From the NCBI GenBank assembly GCA_965243755.1, contig CBDEVW010000003.1, forward strand, positions 310,001 through 374,000: 64,000 nt of DNA. Direction: 5' to 3'. This DNA is from JANSWY01 sp965243755 (GTDB taxonomy: Bacteria; Bacteroidota; Bacteroidia; Cytophagales; Cyclobacteriaceae). The position numbers and the translations under genes are program-made. Below are positions 43,650 to 54,056 of the stretch, piece after piece. Numbering within the stretch: position 1 is the first letter of the stretch; the number at the start of each line of letters is the position of its first letter. The notes beneath the pieces were generated by a model that searched no databases, was not told the DNA's origin, and saw nothing but the letters and a program-made list of their open reading frames with translations.

Positions 43650-44358
43650 TGCTTCCTAAAAGGTGAGCCCTTTGTCGCCTGCTGACCGGAATGATCTTGT
43701 CCTGAATGACCAGGTTGCTATCATCAATATCTATTACCTTTTCGATGTTCACAATGTATGACCTGTGAACCTTGATGAACCGGCTCTTGTCCAGGTAGTT
43801 TTCCAGGTTTTTGATCGTTGAGTGGACGATATAATCGCTCTTATCTGTTCTGAATATGATATAATCTCCCTTAGCTTCTATGTAAAGAATGTCGTCATAA
43901 TTGAGTCTCACCAATTTGGAGTCAACTCTTACAAACAATCCTGTATCGGCATTTCCAGTAGCCTGCTGGGTAGGAGCCTGTTTCTTTTTGAAATTACTGA
44001 GCGCCACTTCTATGGCTGCATTGATGTCTTTTCGGCCATATGGCTTCACTAAATACCCGTAAGGATTTTGTTCTGATGCCTCCCTGATGATATCTGAATC
44101 AGCAAAGGCTGAGGTGAAGACATAAGGAATATTATGGTACATGGTCAATTCCTTTGCCAGGTCGATCCCTGTTTTATGTCCGGACAGTTGAATATCAACC
44201 AGTGCCAGGTCTACTTCACGGGCGTTCAATACATCCAATGCCAAATCCACGGAATCCACTATATCAACCACCTCATGTCCCAACATATCCAACATATCGG
44301 ACAGTGTCTCCGCAATGTTTTTATCATCTTCAACTACAAGAATTCTAATTTTATCCAC
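43633..44358 (-). CDS. LytTR-family response regulator
   Basis: 241 residues. The receiver domain (1-120) has the acidic pair Glu10/Asp11, phospho-acceptor Asp55 (ALVDIQLSG), Ser88 and Lys106 (LVKPYG). The C-terminal LytTR DNA-binding domain (about 140-241) has ILYIEAKGDYIIFRT and SRFIKVHRSYIVNIEKV. It is convergent with, and overlaps by 17 bp, the DISM kinase gene. A TATATTTG promoter element is 20 bp upstream of its start. Confidence 0.93.
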   Translation of the reverse strand: MDKIRILVVEDDKNIAETLSDMLDMLGHEVVDIVDSVDLALDVLNAREVDLALVDIQLSGHKTGIDLAKELTMYHNIPYVFTSAFADSDIIREASEQNPYGYLVKPYGRKDINAAIEVALSNFKKKQAPTQQATGNADTGLFVRVDSKLVRLNYDDILYIEAKGDYIIFRTDKSDYIVHSTIKNLENYLDKSRFIKVHRSYIVNIEKVIDIDDSNLVIQDKIIPVSRRQRAHLLGSIKLLR

Positions 44359-44378
44359 TCCAATAGCTTTGTGTAAAC

Positions 44379-44386
44379 CAAATATA
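44379..44386 (-). promoter_or_regulatory. -7 element of the LytTR regulator promoter
   Basis: On the minus strand TATATTTG matches TAnnTTTG about 20 bp before the ATG of the response regulator. A TTCG about 22 bp further upstream is a partial -33 match. Confidence 0.5.
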
Positions 44387-44448
44387 CACTTTTAAATGAA
44401 TACCATCGAACCGGATGGAAGCTATGGAATATGAAGCAACAGTAGTTG

Positions 44449-44490
44449 TAAAAAAGAGGCCCGCCATCCTTAAACAACGGAAAGCGGACC
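44449..44490 (-). terminator. Terminator of the caspase operon
   Basis: On the minus strand GGTCCGC pairs with GCGGGCC (one wobble) across a ~20-nt loop and is followed by CTCTTTTTT. It starts about 12 bp after the caspase-family stop codon. Confidence 0.7.
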
Positions 44491-44501
44491 ATTCCTCATA
44501 G

Positions 44502-45689
44502 TTATTGTGCGATAAAAACAAAGTCACTCATGGATTCATCGGATCCAAATGAGCCAAATCTTGGAATCAAAGCAAGGTTTTCCATATTCGCTTTGAGTTC
44601 TGATAATGTCAATATGCGGTCACTCCCTCCTCTTGTGCGGAGTGCCTGTATAATCTTTGCTGCAAACGGGGAATGTTGTCCGGGAATCCCATCGGAAACA
44701 TACTCCTTTCCTCCAGAGGTAATGTACTTTCTCGTCTTCATGCTGAGCTTCCTGACGATCATTTCATCTGTAGATACCGAATAATCTTCCAGCGCCCTGG
44801 ATCGGGCAAGCACCGGATCGAACGTACCTCCGAAACAGACATCCATCGCCAGGAGCACATGCTTGCAACCTATATTATCAATGTTGTTTCGCAGGCGATT
44901 GTGAGAAATATAGGACGATTTTGCCTCATCACTGGCCTTTGCGTCTGTAGGCACTACATACCCCTCTCCGAAAGTTTCATCATATTGTCCATGCCCTGCA
45001 AAGAAAATCATTAGTTGGTCCTGAGGATTGTAGCTGATGTCCGCATAGCTTCTGATCTTTGCCCATACTTCCTCCTTGGTTGCATTTTCTACTACCTCTA
45101 CTTCAAAACCATAATGGTCCTTCAGCTCTTTAGCAATACTATGGGCATCATCAATTGGATTGACCAAATCATCCCATTCCTCGTACCGGTCCGTTGCAAA
45201 GAATAATGCATAATCCTTTCGGTTCATCGCCAATACATTTTCAAATGCATTCTTTCCAACTAAAATTGACCTGGTCTCCATCACGGTAGCTCCCAGGGTG
45301 TTAGTGGCTGAAATTTTCACATACGAAGTGCCATTTGGCAACCACAGTGACTGACTAAGCGCATGGGCGAAAGTGCCCTCTTCTATCTTAATATCCTTTG
45401 TCATCAGGGCCTTATCCTTATTTTCCTCTCCTACAGTCATTGTTATCCTTAATAAGGGATGTTTGGAGGTAATATTAGCGTTCAAAAAGACTTGATTACT
45501 TTCCGAGCTGGTATAGTCTTCTCTTGGATTTTCCCAGGTCACTACAGGTAAGCTACTGGCCTCACCCAATTTCCCGTCTTCAAATTTCAATTTGATGGCG
45601 TTGGTTCTTGCAGAAAGGTTTTGCCCGAAAACATTGACCGTTACAATGATCATCAGAGACAAAAGCAATAGTTTATTTACTTGGTTCAT
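44502..45689 (-). CDS. Exported caspase-family (C14) peptidase
   Basis: 395 residues. A signal peptide (1-23, ends FGQ) and an Ig-like beta domain (about 30-145) precede a caspase p20-like domain. The catalytic His233 is in FFAGHGQYDE and Cys285 in AMDVCFGGTFD; the acidic loop HSIAKELKDHYGF is the usual start of the fold. The dyad is complete, so it may be an active metacaspase/orthocaspase. It is the third gene of the minus-strand operon, 12 bp after the giant FN3 gene. It acts outside the cytoplasm. Confidence 0.88.
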   Translation of the reverse strand: MNQVNKLLLLSLMIIVTVNVFGQNLSARTNAIKLKFEDGKLGEASSLPVVTWENPREDYTSSESNQVFLNANITSKHPLLRITMTVGEENKDKALMTKDIKIEEGTFAHALSQSLWLPNGTSYVKISATNTLGATVMETRSILVGKNAFENVLAMNRKDYALFFATDRYEEWDDLVNPIDDAHSIAKELKDHYGFEVEVVENATKEEVWAKIRSYADISYNPQDQLMIFFAGHGQYDETFGEGYVVPTDAKASDEAKSSYISHNRLRNNIDNIGCKHVLLAMDVCFGGTFDPVLARSRALEDYSVSTDEMIVRKLSMKTRKYITSGGKEYVSDGIPGQHSPFAAKIIQALRTRGGSDRILTLSELKANMENLALIPRFGSFGSDESMSDFVFIAQ

Positions 45690-45701
45690 ACTTGTTCGAT
45701 T

Positions 45702-48700
45702 TTAATGCTGAATAATAATTTTCCCTTTGTGGTGGCGTAGCTGGCCATTACTGGTATAGTTGACAGTGAAATAATAAATTCCTGACGGCACAACGCTACC
45801 CTCACTATTTAAGCCATTCCATCGAAATGCCTTTATTCCAGAAGCCCAGTGGCTGTTCAATGATTGATGAACCACCTGGCCAAATTGGTTGTGAATAGTA
45901 AGCTGAGCACTTGCCTGTCCCTGCTGAAAAGCAAAGTCAAACGGGATGTTTACTTCTTTATTGGACGGGTTAGGATAGGCATCATTAAATGATATGCTGG
46001 ATACCTCATTTAATACATCCACGGGGTACTTGCTAAAATAAATACTCACCTGATTTGCTGAAGCAGGTAGGACCACTTTGTCTTGCAATTTCATATTGAT
46101 CAATTGCCGTCTTTCGGGTAAGAGCATGTACATTTCAGCTTCCATTTCCTGAATTACGTGACTGTTCCATTCCAGTAGCACATCCTTTTTCTGGTTGTGG
46201 TCAATACTGAAGTCCCACTGATACTCGTCTTGTAAATTCACCACATCCTGTGATAACTTCAACCCATCAACTGTAGTAGACATGTTGATGTATGTTGCCA
46301 GGTGAGGAGGTGTTACCAGATCGAATCGGTCTTTCCTGTTCGTCGCATCTGATGACATTCCAATGGCTACCAGCGTGTTGGTGAGGTCACCTTGCTTGAG
46401 CACTAGCGGCAGCTTCCAGCCTTTACTTGCTTCTGCTGTTCTGCTTCCAGTTTTATCTGATCTTCCTGCGGAAATTTCCTCATCCAGTGCCATTGAAATT
46501 GGGATCTCCAGCGTAAGACTTTCATCGGCGTAGACAAATCCTCCTTCATAAGGATTGAATGCATCACTTTGTTGTAAGGATTTGTGTTCGCTATTGTAAA
46601 TCAGGTAATTGCCCACTCCATCCGGATTTCCATTATGGTCAAGTAATTCCTGCCAGCTGATATCAAACGGCATTGGATTGGAGATCTGATTGTAACCTCT
46701 GTCCAGTTTTAGGCGGAATGGTTCTTTCACCAGGGCTTTGTCATAAGCTTTTCCGTCACCCAGGTTAAATTCTACCGGTTCTTTTGAGATGAACCAATAA
46801 GATTTACCCCTTTGAAACGGAAGAGATCCAACACCTTCTTCAATGTCTATGTTTTTACCTCTTTCATACCTTAGGAATCTCCATCGGTTCTTATCATGAC
46901 CCTGCATCAGTCGAACCATTATATCATTGATGTCATCCTGCCCTTCTAATTCGTAAGGGATAGAAATCATCTGATAGTTTTCCTGACCTTTGCCAAAGCT
47001 TTGTATATCAACAATCTGGTCAAGTGGATCAGTCAGGTCAATATCTTCAAATTCAATGACCTCATTTACCACATCAGTTACCACAATCTTATATTCCCAT
47101 CCAAATACATCTTTCCATTCTTCTTTGATTGGAATCTCAAATTGGTTGTTTGTTCCGGCTGATATCTCTACGGGTCCCTTAAACTCACTTTCCGATAACT
47201 TTTTATGGAACAATTGCAGGCTTTGCAGATTGCCATTGTCACTGGAGGCTGTAAAACTCAATTCAGCGCCATTGACATTTACATTAGTGATTTCAGGCCG
47301 GGTAATGGTCCCATCAACGTCCGCTGTTTTGAACTGATGGGTTATGGAATAATCAGATTTGAGTCCTGCTGCATTCACCGATTTCATTCTTACCCGGTAT
47401 ACTGTGTTTGGCTGTAGGCCCAATAAAAACGCATTCTGAGTTTTACCGGTTAACTTTGGATAGCCATCTAAGAAGTTTTCAAAATTGGCGTCAGTCGCTA
47501 CTTCCAGTTCATAGTCTTCTGCACCAGCAGCCATGTTCCAGGAAATTTCAATGGACTCATGATCGACCTCTACTTTTGAAATGCCTGAGGGTATCTCGGG
47601 AAGTGTTTCTGTGTTGATCGTCACATATTGTGAAGAACCACTGGTGTTTACAGCTTTTACTCTGATAAAATATTGGGTACCTACTGCAAGGTTTTTTATC
47701 AACAATTGATTTTCCGAAACTGTTAGTTGACTATAATCCGATAGCACTTCATCAAACAACTGGTCTGTTGCCACATCAACTTCGTAATGACTTGCTCCGG
47801 TAACCTGGTTCCATTCAATGTTAAATGATTCGTAAGCATAGTTATTTGCACTTAATCCAACAGGTTCACCTGGAATAAGCAAGATCTCTTCTACCTGAGA
47901 ATGATTTGAAACACCATTTGCGTTCCTTGCACGTACCCGGAAATAATAAGTCTCTCCAGGATCGAGATCCGAGACTGTTACTTGCTCACCCGTAATAACC
48001 ATCGACTCGTAATCAGGTAAAAAAGAACTGAAATCCGCCAGTTGAGAAACATCGAACAAATAGGAATCCACTCCTGTAACGGCCTCCCAACCAGCGGTAA
48101 ATTCAGTTTGTGTAATCGCTGAACCCATTGCGCCAGTTGGGTCAGCTGGTACCAGTATCACGGATGCTCCTGCTGAGTATCCTGAGATTCCGGTTTCGTT
48201 TTGCGCCCTGATTCTGGAGTAATACGTCACTCCGGGCTGCAATTCTTTTACAGTCAATTCCGGTGTGCTTGTCGATACATTCTGATCAACCATCGCTCCG
48301 AATTCTTCATCAGTAGCTACATCAACAAGGTAAGACGCAGCACCATGTATTTCCTGCCAGGTAATATGATAGGATGTTTGCGATATGCTTGAAAATGTCT
48401 GGACACCAGGATTTGCAGGAATTAACTTCACTTCTACCCCATCGGAATGCCCGGACTCCCCGGTACTGTTTTGGGCACTGACTCTATAATAGTAGGTCGC
48501 TCCAGGATCAAGGTTGCTCACTAATGAGGTAGTGGAAGTAACTACCTTGTTTTCATAGCCTGCAACATAGCTGTCAAATGCCGAAGAACCAGATACTTCA
48601 AGCAGGTATTGTTCCGCTCCAGTCACTTCTGCCCAGTTAGCAACAAAAGCGGTTTGTGTAGTATTGGTTTCTTCCAGTACTTCGGGATTAGCAGGTACCA

Positions 48701-51700
48701 GTAATATTGTTTCCACTTCTGAGTATCCGGAAACACCTGTAGCATTCTCACTGGACAACCTGGCGAAGTAGGTTTGCCCTGGTTCCAACCCTGAGACAGT
48801 AGTTGAAATACCGTCAATTGCTATCCCATTATAAGCAGGAAGCAATTCGTCGAATGTACTGGAAAGAGACACTTCCAGATTAAAGTGTTCTCTTCCAGTA
48901 ACTTCCTGCCAGCTTAAAACGAATGAAGTCTGAGCGATTGCCGATGCGGCACTGATTGTGGGGTTGGCAGGAATTAAGATTGTTTCTATGGTCGCGGAAG
49001 TCCCTGACTCTCCGGATTCATTATAGCTACTTACTCTGACATAGTAAGTTTCGCCGGCATTAAGACCAGAAACCTGCTGCGAAGTACCATTAACTAAGAG
49101 ATGATTATAATCCTCAAGTAAGTTATTGAAAGTTTCATCACGGCTTACATCCAGGTAATAATGCTCCGCTCCTAATACCGGTTCCCAGCTGACAATAAAA
49201 CCAGATTGTGTAATTTCAGTGGCTACCTGCAATGTTGGATCAGCTGGAATCGTATAGAACGAGGCTACAGCAGAATAATCTGATATTCCCGATTGGTTTT
49301 GTGTCCTTACCCTCACAAAATAGTTTTCTCCGGGCGTCAGGGATTCCAACATCATGAAGGTATCGCTGGAAGGTTCATCACTCAATACCAATTCATTAAA
49401 TGAATCATCAAGCGCCAGGTCCACCAGGTAAACATCCGTACCCAGCTGTTCTTCCCAGCTTATGGTAGCAGCTGTTTGAGTGATATCAGATATACCAGGC
49501 TGCCCCGTTTCATCCGGGATCATCAATACCTCTAATACCTCTGAATAACCAGATTGACCGGATTCATTGTAGGCTTTCAACCGACAGTAATAGGTATCTC
49601 CAGAAGTCAGGTTTGATATGGTGGTGGAGTTAGACGTGATCGTTGCGCCTTCAAATCCATCCACATAGACATCAAAAGTGGATGAAGTAGAGATGTCCAG
49701 TAGGTATCCATCAGATCCAGTCACATCAGACCAGGCAATGGTGAATGCAGCTTGTGTGATCGCTGATGCAACCAGATCAGATGGTTCCGTCGGTATCAGG
49801 AGTGTCTGTGTACTTGCTGAACTGGTTGAAGTGGCTGTTTCGTTACCGGACCTTACTCTGGCGAAATATTGGATTCCTGCAGACAAACCACTGATGGATT
49901 CTGAAGTACCATTGACTTGTTTGTTGCTGTAGTTGGACACTAGATCTGTAAATAACTCATCTGTTGCGATATCGAGAAAATAGTGATCAGCCCCGTTCAC
50001 AGCATCCCAACTCAAATGGTAGCTTGTTTGTCCAATGTCTGATACCTGCAGATTCTCTGGTACTGAAGGAGCAAGTAGTGCTGAAATCACACCTGAATAT
50101 CCCGAATTACCTGACTCATTTTTTGCGATGACTCTATAGAAATAGGTATTCCCGGCAATCAGTCCTTCCACCAGTGATGATGTACCTGATACCTCCTTTT
50201 GATGATACCCTGGCAACATTGTACTAAAAGCATTGTCTTCTGCTACATCCACTAGATAGGAAGATGCGCCGGTGACACTTTCCCAGTTTGCAACAAATGA
50301 AACTTCATTAAGGTCTGTTGGGCTCAGTGCATTGGGGTCTGCAGGAATCAACAAAACCTGTTCTACTGAAGAATGCCCGGACTCTCCGGTATTGTTGGAT
50401 GCACTTACCCGACAATAGTAAGTAAGTCCCGAAGATAATCCACTGACAGCATGTGTTGTTCCAGTAATCGTAGCATTTTCGTACCCCTCTACAAATGAAC
50501 TAAAATCTGATTGCGGGGAGATATCCAGATGATACTGTTCTGCTCCGGTCATTTCATCCCAGGTCAGGTCAAATCCAGCCTGTGAGATGTTCATGCTGCT
50601 TAAACCGCTGGGATCCGATGGAATCAATAACACTTCCTGCACTTCTGAATATCCAGATTGACCAGCACTATTTTGAGCAGCCACCCGATAATAGTAAGTC
50701 TCTCCAGAATTCAATCCTGTCAATACTTCAGAAACTCCAGTAAGTTGTTTTTGCTCATAACCAGGAAGGTATGTTGAAAAATCCGAGGATTGTGAAACAT
50801 CCAACAAATACTGATCCTCTCCTACAACAGTGTTCCAGTTGGCAGTGAATCCTGTCTGGCTAATATTAGTTGCTGCACTTGCTACCGGATCCATTGGAAT
50901 GGTGATGGTGCTTTCAACACCGGAGTGTCCTGACTCACCAGAAGTATTGACAGCACTTACTCGCACAAAATAATTGGTCCCACCTGTGAGACCTGACACA
51001 TTGGTTGAAGTACCATTGACCACTGCATTCTCATAGCCTGTGACATAACTTGTAAAAAGGGAATTTTCCGAGACATCCAATAAATAATGATCCACACCAA
51101 AAGAAACATCCCAGGAAACAGTCATGTCATTTTGAGAGACGCTAGTGATATTGACATTCGCCGGATCAGCAGCAATTAGCTGAATGGTTATGGTATTTGA
51201 AAAGCCGGATGCTCCAGAAGTGTTTTGAGCAAAAACCCGATAGTAATAAGTCTCTCCGGAATTTAGCCCGGTTAGGACTTCATTAATTCCTGTTATTGCC
51301 TTCTGTTCATAACCAGTAAGGAATGTTGAAAAATCAGATGATTCTGATACGTCCAACAAGTACTCATCCACACCAGCTTCGGGATCCCAATTAGCGGTGA
51401 AACCTGATTGACTGATATTGGTGGCGACATTTGCCGTAGGGTCTGCAGGAATGGTAATCGTGCTCGATACTGACGAGTGTCCTGATTCACCGGTTGAATT
51501 CACAGCGCTTACACGAACATAATAGTTAGTTCCACCTGTAAGACCCGACACATTGAAAGAAGTACCATTGACCACTGCATTTTCGTAACCTGTGACATAA
51601 CTGGTAAAAAGGGCATTCTCCGAGACATCCAATAAATAATGATCCGCACCAAAAGAAACATCCCAGGAAACAGTCATGTCATTTTGAGAGACGCTACTGA

Positions 51701-54056
51701 TATTGACATTCGCCGGGTCAGCAGCAATTAGCTGAATGGTTATGGTATTTGAAAAGCCGGATACTCCAGAAGTGTTTTGAGCAGAAACCCGATAGTAGTA
51801 AGTCTCTCCGGAATTTAGCCCCGTTAATGCTTCATTGATTCCTGTTATTGCTTTCTGCTCATAACCAGTAAGGAATGTTGAGAAATCAGAGGATTCTGAT
51901 ACGTCCAACAAGTACTCATCCACACCAGCTTCGGGGCTCCAGTTAGCGGTAAAGCCTGATTGACTGATATTGGTAGCAACATTTGCCGTAGGGTCTGCTG
52001 GAATGGTAATCGTGTTCGCGACTGACGAGTGTCCTGATTCACCGGTTGAGTTTACGGCACTTACCCTTACAAAATATTCAATTCCAGGATCCAGACCTGA
52101 AACCAAAGTCGATGGGGCATTGATCACTGCATTGTCATAACCGCCAATCAATTTGGTAAAGGCTGCATCTTCTGCAATATCTAACAGGTAGTGATCTGCT
52201 CCAAAAGAAGCATCCCAGGATATGGTCATTCCATTCTGAGAAACATTGCTAATGACCACATTCACCGGATCAGCAGGAATCAACTGAACAGACTCGGTGG
52301 ATGATAATCCGGATTCACCGGAATTATTTTTGGCTAAAACCCGGTAGTAGTAGGTTTCACCAGCATTCAACCCGCCAACAGTTTCCGAATTTGCAGCCAC
52401 TTCCTTCTTCTCATAACCCACCAAAAAAGTAGAAAAATCAGATTGCTCTGAAACATCCAATAAATACGATCCTGCACCTTCCATGCTGGTCCAGTTTGCC
52501 GTAAATGCAGCTTGACCAATAGCCGAGGCACTTTGCACGGTTGGGTTTCCGGGCACAGTAATCACAGATGCCGCTTCTGAATTTCCGGAAACACCCGAGA
52601 CATTGGACGCTCTCACCCTATAGTAGTAAGTAGTTCCCTCCAACAATCCAGTGACTGATTCATTGGTCACCGAAAGGACCTTTGATTCATATCCTGCTAA
52701 ATAGGTAGCAAAATCCGAATCCTGTGACACATCGAGCTCATACTGATCAGCTCCGGTAACTGCACTCCATGAAACATCAAATGCATTTTGCTTGACATTG
52801 CTGGTTGACAACCCATTTGGGTCACCTGGAATAAGTAGCACCGTTGAGGTACCGGAGTAGGGAGATGCCCCACCATCATTTTCTGACCTTACCCGATAGT
52901 GATAGGTAGTACCAGCATTGAGACCTGAAACAATGTGATTCGTACCGATTAAACTATATCCTGAATAACCTGGCAAAAAGGAATTGAAATCAGAATCTTC
53001 TGATACATCCAGTAAATAATTGTCTTCACCTGACACATTGCTCCAATTGGCCTGAAAAGAAGTTTGCCCAATATTGGATCCTGCATTCGCCACTGGAGTT
53101 GCCGGAATTACTTCCACTGTCTGTGTTGATGAATAGTCAGACAATGAATTACTGGTGTTGGCTGACTTGACCCTGTAATAATAAGTGGAACCGGAAGATA
53201 AGCCAGACAACACCTCAGAAGTTCCAGAGACTACTTTGCCGTTGTATCCACTAAGGTGACTGGTAAAGCCAACATTAGTAGAGACATATAACCTATAATC
53301 GTCAGCTCCTGAGGCAGTTCCCCAATTGGCCTGAAAACCCGACTGGGTTACGCTGCTGGCTGCAGTGACGTTTGGAGTTGCAGCCAGTGTTTCAATAGTT
53401 GTAGTGCCACTATTTGAAGAGGTTTGATAGGTAGTTCTTGCTCTTACCCGGTAATAATAGGTCACTCCGGGAGTAAGTCCAGTGACCGAAGTAGCGGTGG
53501 TAGCCCCTCCGGAAATGTACTTGTCATTATATCCTGAAACATAATTACAAAAGCTTGAACATGTGCTTACATCCAATTCATAGGCAGTTGCTCCATTGGT
53601 TGTAAACCACCTGGCCGTAAAGGAAGTAGCTTCAACATTGGCAGCACTACTGACCAGCGGAGCATTGGGTTTGGTAGTGGTTGTTCGGGTATTCGAACTG
53701 AGTTTGGAGCTAATGCCGGGTAGCGGGTACCCGGTCTCGGGATCATAGTACGTGTAATCACAATACGCGTAGACCCGAAATACATAAGTGTTTCCCGCTA
53801 CAAGTCCTGTTACTGTTTTGGAGGTACTGGTAGTTGTACCACCACTGTTAGTAAATGTCGATCCCCCATTGGTACTGATCTGCAACCTGTAATAATCTGC
53901 GCCACTGCTGCTACTCCATGAAACAGTCATTGATGTGGTAGTGACACTGGAGGGTGTGTATACCGAGAAAGATCCCAGTGAGCACTGTGCCTTTACCGCT
54001 ACAGATAATCCAATAAGGGTTATTATTAATAATACTTTTTTCATAGCCATGGTCAT
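45702..54056 (-). CDS. Giant T9SS-exported fibronectin type III protein
   Basis: 2784 residues. The signal peptide is residues 1-24. About 24 tandem FN3 modules (~92 residues each) fill ~25-2235; each has the core SVxQxxFxxxW, YxLDVSxxxxF and TYYYRVxAxN pattern. Residues ~2240-2680 hold a different beta region, and the last ~95 residues are a T9SS type A sorting domain (SFNDAYPNPSNKEVNIP, then GIYYFTVNY). It should be a surface adhesin or matrix protein. Modules 7-11 contain a recent two-module tandem duplication. It lies between the 245-residue exported protein and the caspase in one operon. Confidence 0.92.
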   Translation of the reverse strand: MTMAMKKVLLIITLIGLSVAVKAQCSLGSFSVYTPSSVTTTSMTVSWSSSSGADYYRLQISTNGGSTFTNSGGTTTSTSKTVTGLVAGNTYVFRVYAYCDYTYYDPETGYPLPGISSKLSSNTRTTTTKPNAPLVSSAANVEATSFTARWFTTNGATAYELDVSTCSSFCNYVSGYNDKYISGGATTATSVTGLTPGVTYYYRVRARTTYQTSSNSGTTTIETLAATPNVTAASSVTQSGFQANWGTASGADDYRLYVSTNVGFTSHLSGYNGKVVSGTSEVLSGLSSGSTYYYRVKSANTSNSLSDYSSTQTVEVIPATPVANAGSNIGQTSFQANWSNVSGEDNYLLDVSEDSDFNSFLPGYSGYSLIGTNHIVSGLNAGTTYHYRVRSENDGGASPYSGTSTVLLIPGDPNGLSTSNVKQNAFDVSWSAVTGADQYELDVSQDSDFATYLAGYESKVLSVTNESVTGLLEGTTYYYRVRASNVSGVSGNSEAASVITVPGNPTVQSASAIGQAAFTANWTSMEGAGSYLLDVSEQSDFSTFLVGYEKKEVAANSETVGGLNAGETYYYRVLAKNNSGESGLSSTESVQLIPADPVNVVISNVSQNGMTISWDASFGADHYLLDIAEDAAFTKLIGGYDNAVINAPSTLVSGLDPGIEYFVRVSAVNSTGESGHSSVANTITIPADPTANVATNISQSGFTANWSPEAGVDEYLLDVSESSDFSTFLTGYEQKAITGINEALTGLNSGETYYYRVSAQNTSGVSGFSNTITIQLIAADPANVNISSVSQNDMTVSWDVSFGADHYLLDVSENALFTSYVTGYENAVVNGTSFNVSGLTGGTNYYVRVSAVNSTGESGHSSVSSTITIPADPTANVATNISQSGFTANWDPEAGVDEYLLDVSESSDFSTFLTGYEQKAITGINEVLTGLNSGETYYYRVFAQNTSGASGFSNTITIQLIAADPANVNITSVSQNDMTVSWDVSFGVDHYLLDVSENSLFTSYVTGYENAVVNGTSTNVSGLTGGTNYFVRVSAVNTSGESGHSGVESTITIPMDPVASAATNISQTGFTANWNTVVGEDQYLLDVSQSSDFSTYLPGYEQKQLTGVSEVLTGLNSGETYYYRVAAQNSAGQSGYSEVQEVLLIPSDPSGLSSMNISQAGFDLTWDEMTGAEQYHLDISPQSDFSSFVEGYENATITGTTHAVSGLSSGLTYYCRVSASNNTGESGHSSVEQVLLIPADPNALSPTDLNEVSFVANWESVTGASSYLVDVAEDNAFSTMLPGYHQKEVSGTSSLVEGLIAGNTYFYRVIAKNESGNSGYSGVISALLAPSVPENLQVSDIGQTSYHLSWDAVNGADHYFLDIATDELFTDLVSNYSNKQVNGTSESISGLSAGIQYFARVRSGNETATSTSSASTQTLLIPTEPSDLVASAITQAAFTIAWSDVTGSDGYLLDISTSSTFDVYVDGFEGATITSNSTTISNLTSGDTYYCRLKAYNESGQSGYSEVLEVLMIPDETGQPGISDITQTAATISWEEQLGTDVYLVDLALDDSFNELVLSDEPSSDTFMMLESLTPGENYFVRVRTQNQSGISDYSAVASFYTIPADPTLQVATEITQSGFIVSWEPVLGAEHYYLDVSRDETFNNLLEDYNHLLVNGTSQQVSGLNAGETYYVRVSSYNESGESGTSATIETILIPANPTISAASAIAQTSFVLSWQEVTGREHFNLEVSLSSTFDELLPAYNGIAIDGISTTVSGLEPGQTYFARLSSENATGVSGYSEVETILLVPANPEVLEETNTTQTAFVANWAEVTGAEQYLLEVSGSSAFDSYVAGYENKVVTSTTSLVSNLDPGATYYYRVSAQNSTGESGHSDGVEVKLIPANPGVQTFSSISQTSYHITWQEIHGAASYLVDVATDEEFGAMVDQNVSTSTPELTVKELQPGVTYYSRIRAQNETGISGYSAGASVILVPADPTGAMGSAITQTEFTAGWEAVTGVDSYLFDVSQLADFSSFLPDYESMVITGEQVTVSDLDPGETYYFRVRARNANGVSNHSQVEEILLIPGEPVGLSANNYAYESFNIEWNQVTGASHYEVDVATDQLFDEVLSDYSQLTVSENQLLIKNLAVGTQYFIRVKAVNTSGSSQYVTINTETLPEIPSGISKVEVDHESIEISWNMAAGAEDYELEVATDANFENFLDGYPKLTGKTQNAFLLGLQPNTVYRVRMKSVNAAGLKSDYSITHQFKTADVDGTITRPEITNVNVNGAELSFTASSDNGNLQSLQLFHKKLSESEFKGPVEISAGTNNQFEIPIKEEWKDVFGWEYKIVVTDVVNEVIEFEDIDLTDPLDQIVDIQSFGKGQENYQMISIPYELEGQDDINDIMVRLMQGHDKNRWRFLRYERGKNIDIEEGVGSLPFQRGKSYWFISKEPVEFNLGDGKAYDKALVKEPFRLKLDRGYNQISNPMPFDISWQELLDHNGNPDGVGNYLIYNSEHKSLQQSDAFNPYEGGFVYADESLTLEIPISMALDEEISAGRSDKTGSRTAEASKGWKLPLVLKQGDLTNTLVAIGMSSDATNRKDRFDLVTPPHLATYINMSTTVDGLKLSQDVVNLQDEYQWDFSIDHNQKKDVLLEWNSHVIQEMEAEMYMLLPERRQLINMKLQDKVVLPASANQVSIYFSKYPVDVLNEVSSISFNDAYPNPSNKEVNIPFDFAFQQGQASAQLTIHNQFGQVVHQSLNSHWASGIKAFRWNGLNSEGSVVPSGIYYFTVNYTSNGQLRHHKGKIIIQH
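50930..52033 (-). repeat. Tandem duplication of a two-FN3-module unit (552 bp)
   Basis: The segments 50930-51481 and 51482-52033 are near-identical over most of their length and are offset by 552 bp, which is 184 codons or two FN3 modules. For example, the run from 51052 recurs at 51604. Flanking modules are more diverged, so this unit was duplicated recently. The copy stays in frame. Confidence 0.75.

Noticed and set aside
46990..47337. 115-codon plus-strand ORF within the FN3 gene
   Set aside because: It is antisense to a continuous 2784-codon gene and has no domain; low-complexity Ser/Thr content reflects the opposite strand.
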